Of a stretch of 64,000 nt of DNA, positions 23,080-33,779 are shown piece after piece. This DNA comes from Peromyscus leucopus (Eukaryota > Chordata > Mammalia > Rodentia > Cricetidae): the NCBI RefSeq assembly GCF_004664715.2, contig NC_051071.1, positions 8,931,410-8,995,409 of the forward strand, in the 5' to 3' direction. The translations under genes were made by a program, and so were the position numbers. The notes under the pieces were generated by a model that did no database searches, was not told the origin of the DNA, and worked only from the letters and a program-made list of their open reading frames with translations. Position 1 is the first letter of the stretch; the number at the start of each line of letters is the position of its first letter.

Positions 23080-23545
23080 TTTGCTTTTCTTTTTTCTTTT
23101 TTAAATACAAGACTGATTTTATTATATTAGCAGAGAAATAAGTTAGATTGCTCTGGCAGTCTCAATAAATCACACATGAAGTCATCTTTTTTTTTCTAAA
23201 TTAAATTTTTATTTAAATAAAAGTGTTATGTTTGTATTTGAGCTGACAGCTAAATCTGATAATTAGAGTGCATGAAGTTGGCTTTGATTGGCATTGTAAT
23301 TGGATTGTCATTGGGCTGAGAACCTATTATCTTTGGATCATGCCCCATGAAATCTGTTGAAGAAACTTTGCTGCCAGTCATTAGAGCCACCATCTTGGCT
23401 TACAAATTAGGTTTGAAAGGCTTCTTACCACTGGGAATGTAATTTAAACCACTGCAATTGCACTCCCATTAATTAAAATTATATTAAAATTATGGTTCAT
23501 TTTCTAAATATTTTTTTCATATTTTATTAGACATACTTATTACTA
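23080..23545. promoter_or_regulatory. Candidate conserved enhancer, homeodomain-motif rich
   Basis: Repeat-free AT-rich sequence with dense homeodomain-type cores: 'ataattag' (23259-23266), 'attgtaattggattg' (23293-23307) and 'cattaattaaaatt' (23467-23480), plus a TGACAG word (MEIS/TGIF-type) at 23244-23249. The texture (runs of short AT motifs with few simple repeats and no transposon) resembles vertebrate conserved non-coding elements. Function and conservation are inferred, not shown. Confidence 0.4.
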
Positions 23546-24685
23546 AATGCTTAACAAATTACACAGCAGTGCTTAGTAAAATTGTGTTTTATAGATAATC
23601 TATCTCTTCAGCACATGCTACTCAGCACCAGTGGAATTAGTCAGTGCTGTTCATCGAAGGGTAGACTATTTATGTTTTTCATTACAAGTTACAGAGAGGA
23701 GCTTTGCAGGCCCAGTGATGTCCATTGTAAATTCATATGGGTCCTGCAGGTAGGGAAGTATGCAGCTTGGCATGAAGGGATGTCTCCTGTTATGGTCACT
23801 GTTCTTGCCTTAATTTCTTTCCGTTCTAAAACAATAGATGCCTGTAAAAGAGAGGAGACTTTTCCCCCTCCCTGTCTCTCTCTTTTGGATGGAAGATTAA
23901 GGGAAAAAGCCACACACATGCCAAATGCATGCTGCTCTTTATTCCCATTATTGTCTGCTAAAAGCAGATCAGAGCTGATTAAGACAGAAAGGGAGCCTGC
24001 TTGTGAGGACTGAGAATAAGAATGAGGCCCCAGTTGGGCTGAGGCTAGTCTCTGCGTGCTGGAGAAGGGCCCAGGATGCACCCTTCCTCACACTGGCCAT
24101 TCGGTCAGACCCCAGCATCGCAAGGACAGGAGGCCACTGTCCTACAGCATGTGCAGACAGGGGTGCTTAGGGCTGTGTTCCCCGAGACCCAGGCCCAGGC
24201 AGGGGCCCTCCTGGTGATTTCTCTTGTTTCTTTCCACTTTTTCTTCTCCTTCTCCTTCTCTTCTTGTGATGGATGTGGTTGTTTGCTCATCTCAGTTTCT
24301 TGTCTGCAGAAAATCTTAGTGTGAGAGTTTGGAAACATGGTGAAAAATATTCTCAATGGAATTTAAAAGTTAAAAAATTTCAAACAATTTGCTTTTACTG
24401 AGGTTATACTTAACATCTAAGCTGTACCCTTCCCACCTGAAGACTTGTTCCCTGCTACTTTTGAACTGTACCTATTTCACGGCTTCTCCTGTGTGTGTAG
24501 CATCCATGTTTTGTCCAGCGGTTGATGCATACTAGATGCTTGCTATAGTTCTGAATTGGGTTGCATTAGAAGTCTACCATGGGAAGAGTCCAGAAGTAGG
24601 TAGTGTCAGGGCCCAGGTGGGAGCCACATCTGCAACGAGGGAGCTGCAGAGAGCTGGAAAAGGAAGGCCTCGCTTTTTGATTTCC
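23546..24685. other. Unique non-coding DNA, GC-richer near 24.0-24.25 kb
   Basis: A 143-codon plus frame (23582-24013) and a 130-codon minus frame (23689-24081) overlap on opposite strands, so neither is convincing. 24040-24220 is relatively GC-rich and ends in a CTTCTC-type pyrimidine patch (24240-24265). No named repeat. Confidence 0.4.
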
Positions 24686-24689
24686 TACC

Positions 24690-24815
24690 CCATCATGCAT
24701 TTTACAGTGAGGACCTCCTTACATACTTCCCCTTAGTAGATGAGATCATTAAAAGTCAGAGAATTTCAAGTCCAAGACCACAAGGTTGTCAAATAAAGAG
24801 CAAAGTTGGGACAGG
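24690..24815 (+). mobile_element. Probable MIR fragment
   Basis: It reads 'tagatgagatcattaaaagt', 'cagagaatttcaagtccaag', 'accacaaggttgtcaaataa', 'agagcaaagttgggaca'. The order parallels the MIR core and 3' half. Divergence is high, so this is probable rather than certain. Confidence 0.5.
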
Positions 24816-25520
24816 CCTGAGAACTTGCACGTCCCATGCTGTCTTTGTCAGGAAGGTCTGCACCCATCCCAAAGAAGGGAATTTTTTCTTTCACCTTTCT
24901 TAGTGGCGGGAAAGGGAACTGATAGATAGCACCATGGTTGAAAATCATGACAGGAATCAGGACTAGGTGCTGTGACCCTTTAATTTTTCTCTCTAGGAAT
25001 GTGTTCTTAAGAAATAAGCATATGAGAAGTTACTTAATCAGCCCACTTTTATGGGCTGTTCAAAAGAAGCCAGCACATTGCTTATCATTTTTTCACACAT
25101 TTTCTCACTAGTCTCAGAACAGCCTGATGAAATTCATGCTTACAATTAGTCTTCCTGGAAACATGGTGAGGCAAGGCATGGGAGGACATTAGGAAACCAA
25201 CCAGAGGGTCCAGGTTTCATGGCTTGGCAGGTTTGGACCATGTCTGGACCTAAGCTTTCCTACTCCAGAGCTGGGCTCATGCTGCAGCTATTACATGCCA
25301 AAGTTCATCTAAAAGCTGGGGAAAAGTCCTACACCCTCACACTTGAAGCTTTAGGTATATATGATGAATGTACGATGGTGGTCATATAAATCAAAATCTG
25401 TCAAACACTATTACCTCACTCTGTAAGCATATGTTAATGGAAAATATCAGAAGGAATTATCACTCAGGTTTTTCTTTATCTGTATTTTTCACTTTGTCCT
25501 ACATTGAACATACATTCTGA
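24816..25520. other. Unique non-coding DNA
   Basis: About 700 bp without recognised gene or repeat. Confidence 0.4.
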
Positions 25521-25641
25521 TTTTTTTTTTTTCTTGAGACAGGGCCTTGTACTAGCTATGGTTTAGGTTTACCTATAGTTCATGATGTCCCAGATAGCTT
25601 GGACATCTGAGTGTTGAGATTCCAGGTATGTGCCCCACATA
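25521..25641 (-). mobile_element. Diverged B1 SINE
   Basis: T run, then 'cttgagacagggccttgtac', then 'gatagcttggacatctgagt' and 'gttgagattccaggtatgtg'. This is the complement of a B1 with its A tail on the left. Many substitutions. Confidence 0.65.
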
Positions 25642-26006
25642 TGGTGAATAAGAGCTTTTGAATCACCCAGTCAGCATCAATAGATTGTCAATAGCTATGG
25701 CCCTGCGCAAAGATTGGATTTACCCTCTAATACATTTGCTTCTCACATTGCTGGTGCCCAGGGCCTCTGGTTGGCTCCTTGCCACGCCTGTGAGAGGAGT
25801 TTTGAACACAAAAGACAACAGGAGGGGGGTTTGCTGTGGGCTGGAGATGCCGGTTGCGCTCACATGGTAGAGTTCATCAGAATTCAGTGTCCCACCCTAT
25901 TTTCTTAGCATGGGTATGGCCTTAGGAGAGGAAGAGGGACATCTGGATTTGTGGTAGCTTGGCACAAATTTGAGTGTCAGCAGCTTGAGAACTAGAGGAG
26001 AAGAAA
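25642..26006. other. Unique non-coding DNA
   Basis: No gene or named repeat. Two overlapping plus frames (25658-25908) in different phases argue against coding. Confidence 0.4.
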
Positions 26007-26405
26007 CTAAAGTGTAGCTGGAGTTTTCCTGTCTTGCCCACAGTCAGGACAAATCTCTATCACCCGCCAGTCCCATAGCTGCTCAGACCCAACCAAGTAA
26101 ACACAGATACTTATATTGCTTACAAACTGTATGGCCGTGGCAGGCTTCTTGCTAACTGTTCTTATAACTTAAATTAATCCATTTCCATAAATCTATACCT
26201 TGCCATGTGGCTCATGGCTTACCGGCATCTTTTCATGCTGCTTGTCATGGCACGGCTGGCAGTGACTCCTTCCACCTTCCTGTTCTTTCTTTTCTCCTGT
26301 CTGTTAGTCCCACCTATACTTCCCGCCTAGCCACTGGCCAATCAGTGTTTTATTTATTGACCAATCAGAGCAATTTGACATACAGACCATCCTACAGCAC
26401 TAAAG
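26007..26405 (-). mobile_element. Solo LTR of an ERVK-type element with 6-bp target duplication
   Basis: The LTR is 26013-26399, 387 bp, bounded by TG...CA on the plus strand (also TG...CA when reversed). The identical hexamer 'ctaaag' flanks it at 26007-26012 and 26400-26405. A 6-bp duplication is usual for beta-type (class II) retroviruses. Internally it carries 'ccaatcagtgttttatttat' and 'tgaccaatcagagcaatttg', which on the minus strand give ATTGG boxes and AATAAA. I recognise the sequence as a common cricetid LTR normally read in the minus direction, hence the strand. No internal retroviral sequence adjoins it, so the provirus has recombined to a solo LTR. Confidence 0.85.
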
Positions 26406-27153
26406 GTTAAGTGAAAAATGAAAAGAACCCTTCTCCTGTGGCCAGTTGCCCCGTCCCCCTTTGGCAGCTTGGTGGGTGTCAAATGGTTTGTAAATTGCAG
26501 GGTGTTGGTAGCTGTCAGGAGGACCGTAGGAAGGCAGAAATGAACTTTCTTGGTTGAGTCTCCATCTGAAGTTTCTTTCTTTAGAGATGCCTCCAGTGTG
26601 CATGTACATCTTCGTCTCAGACCTTCACTACCAAACAGCACAGGCTTGAGTTTCCAGTGGTTTATTCTTGGCTGAGTGCCTCAGGGACTTTGGATAGAAA
26701 GATGAGGATCACCTAGAAAGGAGACTCTTGCCCTTCTGTACTTCATTCCACACATTTGAGGTTTGGGATACTAAGGATGATCTCACTGAATGGAAGGTCC
26801 AAAGCTGAAGTGCCATCTACAGACGTTCTCCAGTCTGGAGACCAAGGGTACACTATGTGGCCTCCTTGGAACAGAGGACTTAAAGTTGGAAAGTATCATC
26901 TGTAGCGTGAAGCCTGAAATAAGAGTCGTTGAAAGAAAGGACAAACTGTTGGCCAAAAGGTACACTGTATTTGTCCAGTGTTTTTCCTTGTCTGCCCATG
27001 TATTTCCAATTGAGAAATGCCTAGAAATGTTGAAATGGACAAATAGGATTTATAATGTCATTTTAAAAAAAAATTTCTCAGAACACATCAATCATTTAGA
27101 ACTAAATGGCATTATAATATGGCTAGTGTCTAGGTGGGGTTTTTTTTGTTTTT
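26406..27153. other. Unique non-coding DNA
   Basis: About 750 bp without recognised repeats. The 134-codon plus frame (26790-27194) ends in the neighbouring GT microsatellite and overlaps a 60-codon minus frame. No domain is visible and it is not called as a gene. Confidence 0.4.
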
Positions 27154-27154
27154 G

Positions 27155-27193
<39 letters not shown>
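27154..27193. repeat. (GT)n microsatellite
   Basis: About 20 GT units preceded by a short T/G-rich patch (27137-27153). Confidence 0.96.
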
Positions 27194-27194
<1 letters not shown>

Positions 27195-27387
27195 CCATGC
27201 ATATCTAATTACCATAAGCTACAGAGTATATGTGCACAATTTATTGGGCATGCTATGTAAGTTTTGAGTTTTGCAACAGTTCGCGTTGCTAGTCAGACAT
27301 CATCAGTTCATCCTCAGTGAGATTCAGCAGTCCTGTACATGGTTTTTATGCAGTATGAGAGACAATTAGGCACATAAGGTATAAGAA

Positions 27388-27610
27388 CCAACTTCAGAGA
27401 CAAACCCCTTGACTATGGTTCTCACTCTGCCATTTTCGGGCTGTGTGAGCTTAGTCAAGTTCCTTAAACTTTCTGCATCTCACTTTCCACATCTGTGACA
27501 TAGAGACAATGATGGCACCTTTCTAATGGAACCTGTAGGGAATGGGACCTGGAAGCTCATGTTGCTGTGTCTGCTACACAGAAGTTCCATAAATGCTAGC
27601 GATCGTGGCT
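27388..27610 (-). mobile_element. MIR SINE
   Basis: On the plus strand the complement of MIR is clear: 'gttctcactctgccattttc', 'gggctgtgtgagcttagtca', 'agttccttaaactttctgca', 'tctcactttccacatctgtg', then 'agaagttccataaatgctag'. So the element is in minus orientation and close to full length. Confidence 0.82.
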
Positions 27611-29617
27611 GCATTATTTTGGGACACTTATCAAATTCCACATGTGGGGCCATACAAACACTGTAACAACAGCAAAGCTTTCTTTTCAATTAATTTTCTT
27701 AAGACTTAGATGGCTCTTTTTTTCTATTTCATCCATTTTTTAGGTTGTAGTATTATAGCCATCAGTACATTTCTATCAGAATTTCTGAGTTCCATAACTA
27801 TATTTCTTTTAAATTGAGTTTTCTTATAGTTATTTCTTAGTTCCTAAGAGAGGTAGTTACCTTCATCCTACACAAGTCAAGAGCAAGCAGTTCAAAGCCT
27901 CCAAGGTGAAGGAGCCCCTCCCTAGATAAACACAGGTGGATTACAGGGAAATCCTTTGAGTATAGAGTAAAAGGACCCACGTGCTCCACTCTTGACAAAT
28001 GAGGTCCTTGCTCTGCCTTTATACTAATGTATCTGGGGGTTACCAGTGTCTGACATTCACACCCAGAAAGGAGGGGGCACAGGCTGAATGTACAGCAGCA
28101 ATAGAGACACCCGTTCTCTGACCAGCCCTGCAAGCAGAGGCCTCACAGGCACATTTGAATGTTTTTCTTTATTGAATTACATACTCTTCATGAGAACCAA
28201 GAATGAGAGTAGAACCTTTTCTTCTTTTTAATGTGTGTTAATATAGATATGAGCCTTTATTGGGAGAAGTAGAAACCAAAGTGTATGAAACTTGGACTGT
28301 TTCCAATTGGAAATAAATTGAGTTCAGATGCTTTCTGTGTTTATTTTTTTATTTTATTTTTTTTTTTTTGCCTCACATGCAGATTGTGCTGTTTGATGAG
28401 AAGAGTAATTAGTCTTTTACAGGTTCGTTGTGTAGTGTGGTTAATTTTGACCTTCTCTTCCCTTTGGCTGGCTGGTGAGAGACCTTTCTCAGTAGGTCCA
28501 GCTGGCTAATGTGGCCCTCATATGTATAGACCTGCGTAGCACAGCCTGTTATTTTTCTAACTCTACTGCAAGGCTCTTTGAGATCCCGATTTTGCATGAA
28601 GCTAGGGAGAGCGCATATGTCATTCATTTTTCAATTCTTTGTACAAGATCTCTAAATGGACACCCATTCTCCATCCCAGCTCCTACAACAAAAACGGTAC
28701 GGAGTTATTTAAAGCAAAGGCTTTATAGATTAGTTGTTGGATGTGATATTCATCTCATGAATAACTAATAACATAAAATAAAGAACAATGAAAATGCAAA
28801 TTATCTGCACATGTACAGTGGCAGTTAGCACCACGAATAGTCCCGGGTTCGTGCAAGGTAGGTAAAAGCCAGTCAAATTTCCCATTGCACCTAGTCCTTT
28901 GAGTTGTTGAGACAATATCAGAATTCATTCCTTTTAGGACTCGTTATTGAGGCGTGAAAAAGAGATTGAAATCTGGTAGAATTTCAATTCTTTCGTTAGC
29001 ATTATTAATAAACAAGAATTGGCAGGAGCTAAACTGATTGGCACATACATCTGGAATAACAGAAATAAAGTTTCAGAATTGGAGGAGGGGTTGCTGCCTG
29101 GAGGGTTTGGAGTTGAAAATAGCATGTGTGTGAGGATCGCTTCCAGTCTATTGAAACTTTAAACAAATCTCCCTGACTGTTCACGTAAGATGTACGAAAG
29201 GAATCAGCGAGTGTCTTTCTGTGAGAAACAGGCCTTGATTTTATTTGTGGGGAGAGAACAAGAAAGTTAGATAAACGGAGGTAGTGCCTTGGTTCCAACA
29301 GCTGTGGAAACTAGTCCATGAAGACTCACCACAGAAAGCTCTCATCATTTAAACCAGCGAGCAGGCTAGAGCAGTATTTGCTGGATGGCCTCCTAGGAGC
29401 CCATTAATTGTCAAGAAAACGCCCTTCAGAGAAAACGGTGAAAAAGCCACTGGGTCTCACTTTCTCCATTGTCTGCAACCAGAAGACTATCAGTCTTAGA
29501 TTTGGTCCGAGCTTGTTCGAGGTCAGTTTGGCACAATAATCAGCATTAAGGTGTGAAAAACAGAGATATGAATTATGTAGAATATATTATTTAAACACAT
29601 TATATCACTTTCAATTA
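27611..29617. other. Unique non-coding DNA, about 2 kb, with low-drift patches
   Basis: No gene or named repeat; T-rich patch at 28345-28370. Segments 28930-29090 and 29490-29617 are AT-rich with words such as 'gcattattaataaacaagaa' and 'cacaataatcagcattaagg' that resemble conserved non-coding sequence. A 98-codon minus frame (27837-28133) contains several Cys residues but no regular spacing. Confidence 0.4.
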
Positions 29618-29740
29618 TTATTGACTTTTGGAACAGGACCTCTTATGGACCAGGCTGGCCTTGAACTTGCTGTATAACCCCAACTAGCTGGATCTTCTTT
29701 CCTCCTGCCACAGTCTCGGGACATTAAAAGTATAAACCGA
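29618..29740 (-). mobile_element. Diverged B1-type SINE fragment
   Basis: It reads 'ggaacaggacctcttatgga', 'ccaggctggccttgaacttg', 'ctgtataaccccaactagct', 'cctcctgccacagtctcggg', the complement of a B1-type element. Confidence 0.65.
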
Positions 29741-30320
29741 AACTAAATTCCTTAAGCCAGAACTCCTGGTTGAATTTCTTTCTTTTTGAGGTGAAGGAGA
29801 ATGATGAAACTCAAATCCCAAGAGGATAATTTAAAAGTAATAGGTCACCCAGATGGCTGACCCAGATAACAGATGGCATGGCATTACTGTCACACTCTGT
29901 GGTGAGTTCTGGCACGAAGGAGCCCCTGGATGCCTGCCACTAACTACTAAGTGGAACCGTGCTTCCTGTGACCATCTCAGAACTGTCACTGGCCAAATGG
30001 AGGGTCTTCCCGCTATAGACCAGACCTCAGAATTCCCGCTAGTATCCTAGGGAAAAATTCACTCCAGAACCAGTGGTGTGTGTAAGACTCCACTTCAACA
30101 CTTACAGAGCTGATGTCAGGCCTCTTCACCCAGTAGCACTCAAGGCCTCTGGAACTCTTGGTGCTTAATGAGTCAACACCAGCCAGCAAGCAATTTTTTT
30201 CTGTTTTAAAAATGCATGAGAAATTTACATTGCATTCCATAATATGTCTGTGTTTTAATTTCTCAAAAATACTTAACAACCATCCCCTGCTTAAAATGCT
30301 GAACAACCATGACTGCAAGA
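29741..30320. other. Unique non-coding DNA
   Basis: No named repeat or gene. A 101-codon minus frame (30013-30318) has no signature. Confidence 0.4.
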
Positions 30321-30324
30321 TTTT

Positions 30325-30500
30325 AGAGAAAAAGTAATGTTTAGTGTGGTCCGTAAATCAACAGTACCAACATCATCTGGGAAATTGTTAGAAATGCAGA
30401 CTCTTAGACACTCGCTCACTGAATCAGAAACTCTGGGGGTGGAGCCTAGTGATCCGACTTTTAACGAGATCCTTAGGTGACTGGGATTCCTGATAAAGTA
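30325..30500. mobile_element. MER5A-like hAT-Charlie DNA transposon fragment
   Basis: The run 'catctgggaaattgttagaa', 'atgcagactcttagacactc', 'actgaatcagaaactctggg' and 'ggtggagcctagtgatccga' matches the centre of MER5A, a non-autonomous hAT element present throughout eutherians. About 175 bp, moderately diverged, termini worn. Confidence 0.78.
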
Positions 30501-30587
30501 CATGAAGCGTAGCTCAGAATACTCAGATACATACATTGGAAAGTCAAATGCTACTAGTTGAAGCAGATGTTCTCTAGCTCTTTATTG

Positions 30588-30808
30588 TATAGTGCTGGTG
30601 CTGATGTTGGTGCAGGTGCTGGTGTTGGTGCTAATGGTGCCGATGCTGGTGTTAGCACCCATCGTGCTGGTACTAGTGTCGGTGTTGGTGCCTGTGGTGC
30701 TGGTGTTGGTATTCATGGTGCCAGTGCTGGTGCTGATAGTGCTGATGGTGCTAGTGTTGGTGGTGCTGGTGCTGGTGCTGGTGCTGTTTATGGTGCTGAT
30801 GGTGCTGG
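30588..30808. repeat. Imperfect GGTGCT-type minisatellite
   Basis: About 220 bp of degenerate 6-bp units (GGTGCT, GGTGTT, GATGCT, GGTGCC). Because the unit is a multiple of three, all phases stay open, giving Gly-Ala-rich and Val-Leu-rich frames (122 and 99 codons). These are repeat artefacts. The right end runs into a T run and a B1. Confidence 0.9.
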
Positions 30809-30925
30809 TTTTTTTTTTTACAGAGTATCTCTATATAACCCAGGTAGGTCTAAAACTTGCTATCTTCCTGCCTCAGCCTCACAAGTGCTGAAATTGCAGA
30901 TATGTACTACCACACCTAATTTGTG
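30809..30925 (-). mobile_element. Diverged B1-type SINE
   Basis: T run (30809-30818), then 'acagagtatctctatataac', 'ccaggtaggtctaaaacttg', 'ctatcttcctgcctcagcct', 'cacaagtgctgaaattgcag' and 'atatgtactaccacacctaa', the complement of a B1. Confidence 0.75.
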
Positions 30926-30989
30926 ATTGTGGTGAAGGTATAAGGTTACATATGGAACATTATAAGTACTCAGACTTCATGCAATTGGC

Positions 30990-31315
30990 CATTTTATAGA
31001 TATTCAATGAACATTTGCTGTGCATCTTTTCCTCTGCAGACTGTAGTGCTCAAAGCCATCATGGAACCTGTGTTCTACTAGAAGAGATTGCCATATAGAC
31101 AGTAAGAAAGTATAATATGATGCCAAGAACAGTAGCTGCTATGGAGGAAATCATAGCAGGATATAGAATATTTGGGTAGGGATTGGTAGTTAGGTGAGAT
31201 GATTAAAAAGAAACACGTCCTAAAGACTCTTTGTACTGAAGAGTAAGTAAAATAAGGGAATAAGTTTTGGGACTATTAGGAGAGGAAGGGCATATCAAGG
31301 TAGAATGCAGGCAGA
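30990..31315 (+). mobile_element. Ancient mammal-wide interspersed repeat, family unassigned
   Basis: The order 'tattcaatgaacatttgctg', 'catggaacctgtgttctact', 'agacagtaagaaagtataat', 'gctatggaggaaatcatagc', 'gaggaagggcatatcaaggt' parallels a widespread, very old mammalian repeat (LINE-like) that I know by texture but cannot name with certainty. Confidence 0.45.
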
Positions 31316-33738
31316 TAAAATTCAGACAAATTTTCTTGTCAGACTTTCTTGTCTTATTTCACTTGGGCTGTAGGTCTCTGAGGGCCACTCTCTATTGTCA
31401 GGGGAAATAGACTGAATTTCTATTAGACTGAAGGTACCTACTGTAAGCAGAGATGGCTTAATTCTTCTAGTGGCTATCTCTGAGTGTATCTCTCTAGCTC
31501 AAGCTGCTAGGCCTGAGAAAGCTCCTAGCCCCCGAGAAAGCAACTCTGTTCCATCTTCACAAATGAAAATGTGGACTGCACCTCCCTTGCTGTGCTTTGT
31601 ATATCACTGCGAAGCCCCCTTCACTTCTGTGTGTAGGAATGCAACTTACTCACAAACCTTGATATTTAATGGTAAAAATACATGACTCACTTTGACCTTA
31701 GCTTCCAAGGTTTCTGACTACAGCCCTGTCAGTGGAAGGTAGAAATCTCTTGGATGAAGAGATAGTGTCAAGATGATAGGAATTGTAGGAATGGACCCAT
31801 ATTCCTATAGAGACTCACAGACCTCCATCCTCAGAGTGAGATTTCTTTTAAAGTAAATGTCATTAGTTATACAAAGCATGTGTACAGAAGTCCAGTCCAT
31901 TATTATTAAAGAAAGACATGTGCCAATGGAGTGTACTATTGATTGCAAATGAAGATGGAAATTGAACAGACTGCTGTAGGACATGGTGGAGCTGCAATTG
32001 AGAAAGAAGCAAACCCTGTACTTTTCCCCCATCCTATGGCCCCTTAGTTAGAGTGCTCAGTGGAAGTATTGCTAACTGGTAGTTACAATCCACAAAGGCC
32101 ATTGAGTTTCTGACCTCATCCTACGGAAAATGCTAAGTGAATTTATTGAGTCAGAGTGGCAGTGATGATGGTTTTTCTAAGTTCTGACTGGCCTTTGAAG
32201 TGTGCATCCATTATCTATGAGACCCATTGTGTTATAGAATATACAAAGATAGTTGTAAGTGGAGCATTGTAATCTTCATGGGAATTGTTATTTATTTTCG
32301 AAAAAATAAAAAAAACAGAACAGGAGCCAAAGCTGTAGTCCTTTTCTCATCCAGGACAGAAAGTACACTCTTACCAGGATCCAGGGTCTGGCGCCCTCTC
32401 TTCTCTTCTGGTTTTCATTCATGTGGTTTTTCGTTCTCTCGGGTTGCTTTCTCTACCTTTTCTTTCTCTGGTTTATCACTGGCTCCTTTATTTCCCATCC
32501 TTTGATACATTATGAAGTTTGAAAGCTCTAACAGTTGTCTCCTTCAAAGAAAGCCTATAACATCCACAGCCGAATGTCTTTGGAACTGTGTGAATAAATG
32601 TGTTGAGAAGGAGTAGATGGTTTCTAGGTAATTTTTGCAGACAGAACTGCAATCCAATTCTGGATCTTCAGTAAAGCCATCTGCAGAGATAAACATCAGA
32701 AGCAAATTTGTATTTATGGGGAAATTGTCCTTCGCCTCAACCCAGCATCAAATTTGAAAACTTTCCAAGCTGTGGTACATGTAGAATTGGCTTTTAATGA
32801 TTTGAGGTATGTGTCAGTGAGTGGGAACAGAGCTGATAAATGTAGATACATTCTTTCATCCATTGGTGACCCAATTTTCCACAAAGTCATTTTACATGTA
32901 GAAAAAAAAGAATAATGATGGGCAGAATCAAATAGTGTCATGAAAATGTATAAAAAAGGACCACATTTCAAAGATATTTGAGACCAAGCAATGGCTTATC
33001 AAAAAGATGTTAAGTGTTATTTCCAATTCTAAATATCGATAATAAGAATATAAGTTATCAGTATTAAAGGTTTTTTTATGTGTGGAGGTGGGTCTAAGTG
33101 TAAGGCTGCATGACCAATTTCTCTGGCTTATCTCAAGGTAAGTCCCAGCCTGGACATTCAGGTGAGAGCATCCAAAGAGCTGTGACAAAAAGACGCATGG
33201 AAATCTCTCTCCTTACTCAAGCAGCAATGGGCTCTTCATACATGTGGAAGCAGAACATATCAATGCTTCCGGACCCCACCCTGCACTCTTCTGGAAAGAA
33301 TTCCCACTCTCATTCTGCATAGACTTGGTGTAGTTCATGCTGGTGCCAAATTGGACACAAGGGGGCACCGAAGTGCCACAGATTTTGCCCTGGGACCTTT
33401 CCTTGTGTACAATTTCCAACAGCAGCAAAGGCCAGGAAACCCTGGCCCTTCAGAAACAGAACATCTTCTTCCCAAGAAGTTGGCAGACACATCACCATGG
33501 TGGAATGGCTGGAATCAGAAAATGTCACCCACAGCTTGTGTTTACCCCAGCTTCCATCATGGTGCCAATGTCACTGTCCTCCACAATGGTGGCTGAAGCA
33601 CCATTTAAATGTCCTTCCCTCCCCCTCCCCAACCTCTCTGCCTTTCTCTCCTTCCTTTCTGTTTTCCTTAATCAATTCAACATTGCATCATGCTGTTTTA
33701 GAGAAATTACAACAAAAATCCATTTGAGAAGAATCTCC

Positions 33739-33741
<3 letters not shown>
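31316..33741. other. Unique non-coding DNA, about 2.4 kb
   Basis: No named repeat. 32620-32905 looks low-drift ('gagataaacatcagaagcaa', 'ggcttttaatgatttgaggt'). 33110-33610 is open for long stretches on both strands (148 codons plus, 71-86 codons minus); it could hide a decayed processed pseudogene on the minus strand, but I cannot match it to a protein. Confidence 0.4.

Positions 33742-33777
<36 letters not shown>
33742..33777. repeat. (CA)n microsatellite
   Basis: About 18 uninterrupted CA units. Confidence 0.96.

Positions 33778-33779
<2 letters not shown>

Noticed and set aside
23582..24081. 143-codon plus and 130-codon minus frames
   Set aside because: They overlap on opposite strands and share no known protein features.
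30558..30926. 122-codon Gly/Ala-rich and 99-codon Val/Leu-rich frames
   Set aside because: The 6-bp minisatellite keeps several phases open; the frames end in a B1 SINE.
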